DNA of 64,000 nt from Herbaspirillum hiltneri N3 (GTDB lineage: Bacteria > Pseudomonadota > Gammaproteobacteria > Burkholderiales > Burkholderiaceae_D): assembly GCF_001267925.1 (NCBI RefSeq), contig NZ_CP011409.1, positions 4,216,001-4,280,000 on the forward strand, written 5' to 3'. The notes beneath the pieces are model-generated. The model was not told the DNA's origin, ran no database searches, and saw nothing but the letters and a program-made list of their open reading frames with translations. This document shows, in pieces, positions 62,258 through 64,000 of this stretch. Each line of letters begins with the position of its first letter. The first letter of the stretch is position 1. The translations under genes were made by a program, and so were the position numbers.

Positions 62258-62599
62258 TCAGACTTTTTTGACGAACTCGGTCTTCAGGCCCATCTGGCCG
62301 AAACCATCGATCTTGCAATCGATGTCGTGGTCGCCGTCGACAAGACGGATGTTCTTGACCTTGGTGCCGATCTTGACCACACCGCCGCCGCCCTTGAGCT
62401 TGAGGTCCTTGATCACGGTGACGGTATCGCCGTCCTGCAGGATGTTGCCGGCGGCGTCGCGCCAGACCTTGCCGCTGTCCTCCTCCGCTTCGGCGGGCTT
62501 GATGGGCCACTCATGGGCGCATTCGGGGCAAACATACAGGGCGCCGTCTTCGTAGGTGAATTCGGACTGGCATTGCGGACAGGGGGGCAAGGTGCTCAT
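62258..62599 (-). CDS. PhnA/YjdM zinc-ribbon protein
   Basis: Encodes 113 aa from ATG 62599. The N-terminal zinc ribbon has CPQC and CPEC ([18 protein letters not shown], then [13 protein letters not shown]). The C-terminal PhnA domain reads [40 protein letters not shown] and ends FVKKV. Despite the name, the family has no proven role in phosphonate use; no other phn gene is here. Cytosolic. Confidence 0.93.
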   Translation of the reverse strand: MSTLPPCPQCQSEFTYEDGALYVCPECAHEWPIKPAEAEEDSGKVWRDAAGNILQDGDTVTVIKDLKLKGGGGVVKIGTKVKNIRLVDGDHDIDCKIDGFGQMGLKTEFVKKV

Positions 62600-62779
62600 G
62601 ATGACTTTCGTGACGATGCGGTGGCGCGCCGGATGCGTGCCGCCAAGCGCACAGTATACCGCCCGGCCATGCTTCTCCCGCACTAGCCCGCTATACTGGA
62701 ACGAATTTCACCGGATAAACCGATAAGCGTGAGATGCGTTCCGCCCATCGTCGTTGAATGTTTTCAGGCAGGAGTTGGC

Positions 62780-63211
62780 ATGCTGCAGTCGCTTTCCCAT
62801 ATTCCCGTTCATCGCTTGCGCAAGGAGTGCCCGCCGGGCGCTTGCGTGTGCGATCGCGAGAGCCTGCTCGACAGCGCCGCGACCAACCCCGACACCGACG
62901 TGCGCGTGCTGATGCTGACCCAGGAGCAGGAGCGCAGGCTGCTCGAACGCATCGAGCGCATTTCCAGCTACGACGATTTGCAGTACGTCGCCGGACTGCT
63001 TTACCAGCAACTCGGCGTGGTCTTGCGCATTGCTCCCAGTCCGCGCGAAGTGCGCACCGTGCGCGGCTTCCTGATCCTGCTGGAAGAGCGTCCCGGCCTG
63101 TGCAAGAAAACCCGCCAGGCAGTACCGGCGGCAATCCGCAAATGCCTGGAAAACAATCCGGACATCGCCTTCGCCATTCTCAACGCCCACGATCTGCTGG
63201 GCGGCGCCTGA
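62780..63211 (+). CDS. Conserved-looking hypothetical protein with N-terminal Cys cluster
   Basis: Encodes 143 aa from ATG 62780 (GGAG upstream). Residues 13-25 read LRKECPPGACVCD, with cysteines at 17, 22 and 24 that could bind a metal or be redox-active. The rest is helical: TQEQERRLLERIERISSYDD, LYQQLGVVLRIAPSPREVRT and GLCKKTRQAVPAAIRKCLEN. No membrane segment. I do not recognise the family. It stands alone between PhnA (divergent) and a sulfonate-type binding protein. Confidence 0.75.
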   Translation: MLQSLSHIPVHRLRKECPPGACVCDRESLLDSAATNPDTDVRVLMLTQEQERRLLERIERISSYDDLQYVAGLLYQQLGVVLRIAPSPREVRTVRGFLILLEERPGLCKKTRQAVPAAIRKCLENNPDIAFAILNAHDLLGGA

Positions 63212-63332
63212 GTCCGGTTCTTCTGCCACGCCGATATATTCAGAAATCGCGTAAGCATCATCGAAAGCATTCGTTCTGCTGAAACGTCGCTTTGTTTAGT
63301 CTTGACGTCTTGACACTTTTCGGGGGCAAGAC

Positions 63333-64000
63333 ATGACAACAGCATCCACTACATCGAACAGACGCCGCCTGGTATTGCAGAGCGCCGCGGCGGCCGCACT
63401 GGCCGGCGCCGCCGGCTGGAGCAACGCCGCCGAAGAGCGCACGCTGCGCATCGGCTACCAGAAGTTCAACACGCTCAATATCCTCAAGGGCACCGGCAAC
63501 CTGGAAAAGGTGCTGGCGCCGCTGGGCTGGAAGGTGAAGTGGTTCGAGTTCGCGGCCGGGCCGCAGCTGACCGAAGCTCTCAACGCCGACGCCATCGACT
63601 TCGGCCACGCGGCCGATACGCCATCGGTGTTCGCCAACGCCTCGGGCGTGAACGCGGTCTATCTCGCCGCCGAACAACCGTATCCGAAAGGCATCGGCAT
63701 CTTCGTCGCGCAGGACTCGGCCATCCGCTCGATCAAGGAGCTCAAGGGCAAGAAGGTGGCGCTAGGCCGCGGCTGGAACGTGCAATATCTGCTGGTGCGC
63801 GCACTCGAGGAAGCCGGCCTCAGCTACAACGACATCGTACCGGTATATGTCTCCAACGCTGCCGACGTGCGCGCGGCTTTCCAGTCCGGCAACGTCGACG
63901 CGGCCGGATTGTGGGATCCCTTCCTGGCCGGCCAGGAAATCTCGACACGCCCGCGCATCCTGCGCGACGGCACCGGTCTGTCGAACAACCGCACCTTCCA
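63333..64000 (+). CDS. Sulfonate/nitrate-type periplasmic binding protein (3' end outside window)
   Basis: 222 codons are visible. A twin-arginine-like signal (NRRRLVLQSAAAAALAGAAG) precedes the mature start ERTLRIGYQKFNTLNILKGTG. The NMT1/SsuA fold shows WFEFAAGPQLTEALNADAIDFGHAADTPSVFA, AIRSIKELKGKKVALGRGWN and GNVDAAGLWDPFL. This is the SsuA/TauA family that binds alkanesulfonates for import. The matching permease, ATPase and monooxygenase would be expected beyond the window. GGGGGC lies before the ATG. Confidence 0.92.
   Translation, partial: MTTASTTSNRRRLVLQSAAAAALAGAAGWSNAAEERTLRIGYQKFNTLNILKGTGNLEKVLAPLGWKVKWFEFAAGPQLTEALNADAIDFGHAADTPSVFANASGVNAVYLAAEQPYPKGIGIFVAQDSAIRSIKELKGKKVALGRGWNVQYLLVRALEEAGLSYNDIVPVYVSNAADVRAAFQSGNVDAAGLWDPFLAGQEISTRPRILRDGTGLSNNRTF

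Noticed and set aside
60602..62686. 694-codon open frame on the plus strand opposite an MCP, a Gfo/Idh gene and PhnA
   Set aside because: It crosses three well-supported genes on the other strand and its composition is typical of antisense reading; no ribosome site.

Overview
The window looks like chromosomal DNA of a motile, environmental betaproteobacterium, most likely an Oxalobacteraceae member close to Herbaspirillum. This is an inference from mostly GC-rich genes, five methyl-accepting chemotaxis proteins (MCPs) of the LGGEP/4-helix-bundle style common in that family, many LysR/GntR/ArsR-regulated metabolic islands and ABC importers. I see no rRNA, tRNA, CRISPR array, transposase or phage gene.

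Layout. 1-9 kb (visibly more AT-rich): a diguanylate cyclase sensor cut by the window edge with a small membrane protein in front of it, an MCP, an NTF2-like protein, a GST, a tandem GNAT protein, a YunG-like protein, an amino-acid-type binding protein and a second MCP. 9-19 kb: an ArsR/SRPBCC/GFA cluster, an SDR + ECF sigma pair, a second SDR with LysR and a metallo-beta-lactamase-fold protein, a DUF421 membrane protein, a 58-aa KGG-repeat stress peptide, an SDR and a zinc alcohol dehydrogenase. 19.2-22.7 kb: an inverted copy of 53.5-56.9 kb. 22.7-44 kb: a ghrA remnant, HMG-CoA lyase, an MCP, nitronate monooxygenase, transporters, a stand-alone HD-GYP protein, a PNPOx-reductase-ferredoxin fusion, an orphan hisC, a BASS transporter, a Liv-type binding protein, ettA and rarD. 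44-52.4 kb: one long minus-strand operon, GntR - peptide-type ABC importer (five genes) - amidase - ureidoglycolate lyase. 52.7-64 kb: Bcr/CflA efflux pump, binding lipoprotein + diguanylate cyclase, two convergent MCPs, a Gfo/Idh oxidoreductase, PhnA, a Cys-containing hypothetical protein and the start of a Tat-exported sulfonate-type binding protein.

The standout structure is a 3,459-bp inverted repeat (19223-22681 and 53471-56929) with no difference that I could find, whose arms are 30,789 bp apart. The right arm sits in intact genes. The left arm carries only the 5' parts of the efflux-pump and cyclase genes, and has replaced the 5' parts of two host genes: an amine-oxidase-like gene, of which 30 codons remain fused in frame to the cyclase sensor, and ghrA. 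It is either a recent duplication-replacement that makes the 30.8-kb centre invertible, or an assembly chimera. The right arm holds the most interesting functional unit: an orphan sugar-type binding lipoprotein 44 bp upstream of a membrane diguanylate cyclase with a periplasmic sensor, and no ABC permease nearby. That is a plausible ligand-to-c-di-GMP signalling pair.

Other coherent units are the ureide-type uptake and breakdown operon with a perfect 18-bp palindromic operator before its GntR gene, and signal transduction shared between five MCPs (two ending in CheR/CheB docking pentapeptides) and several c-di-GMP proteins.
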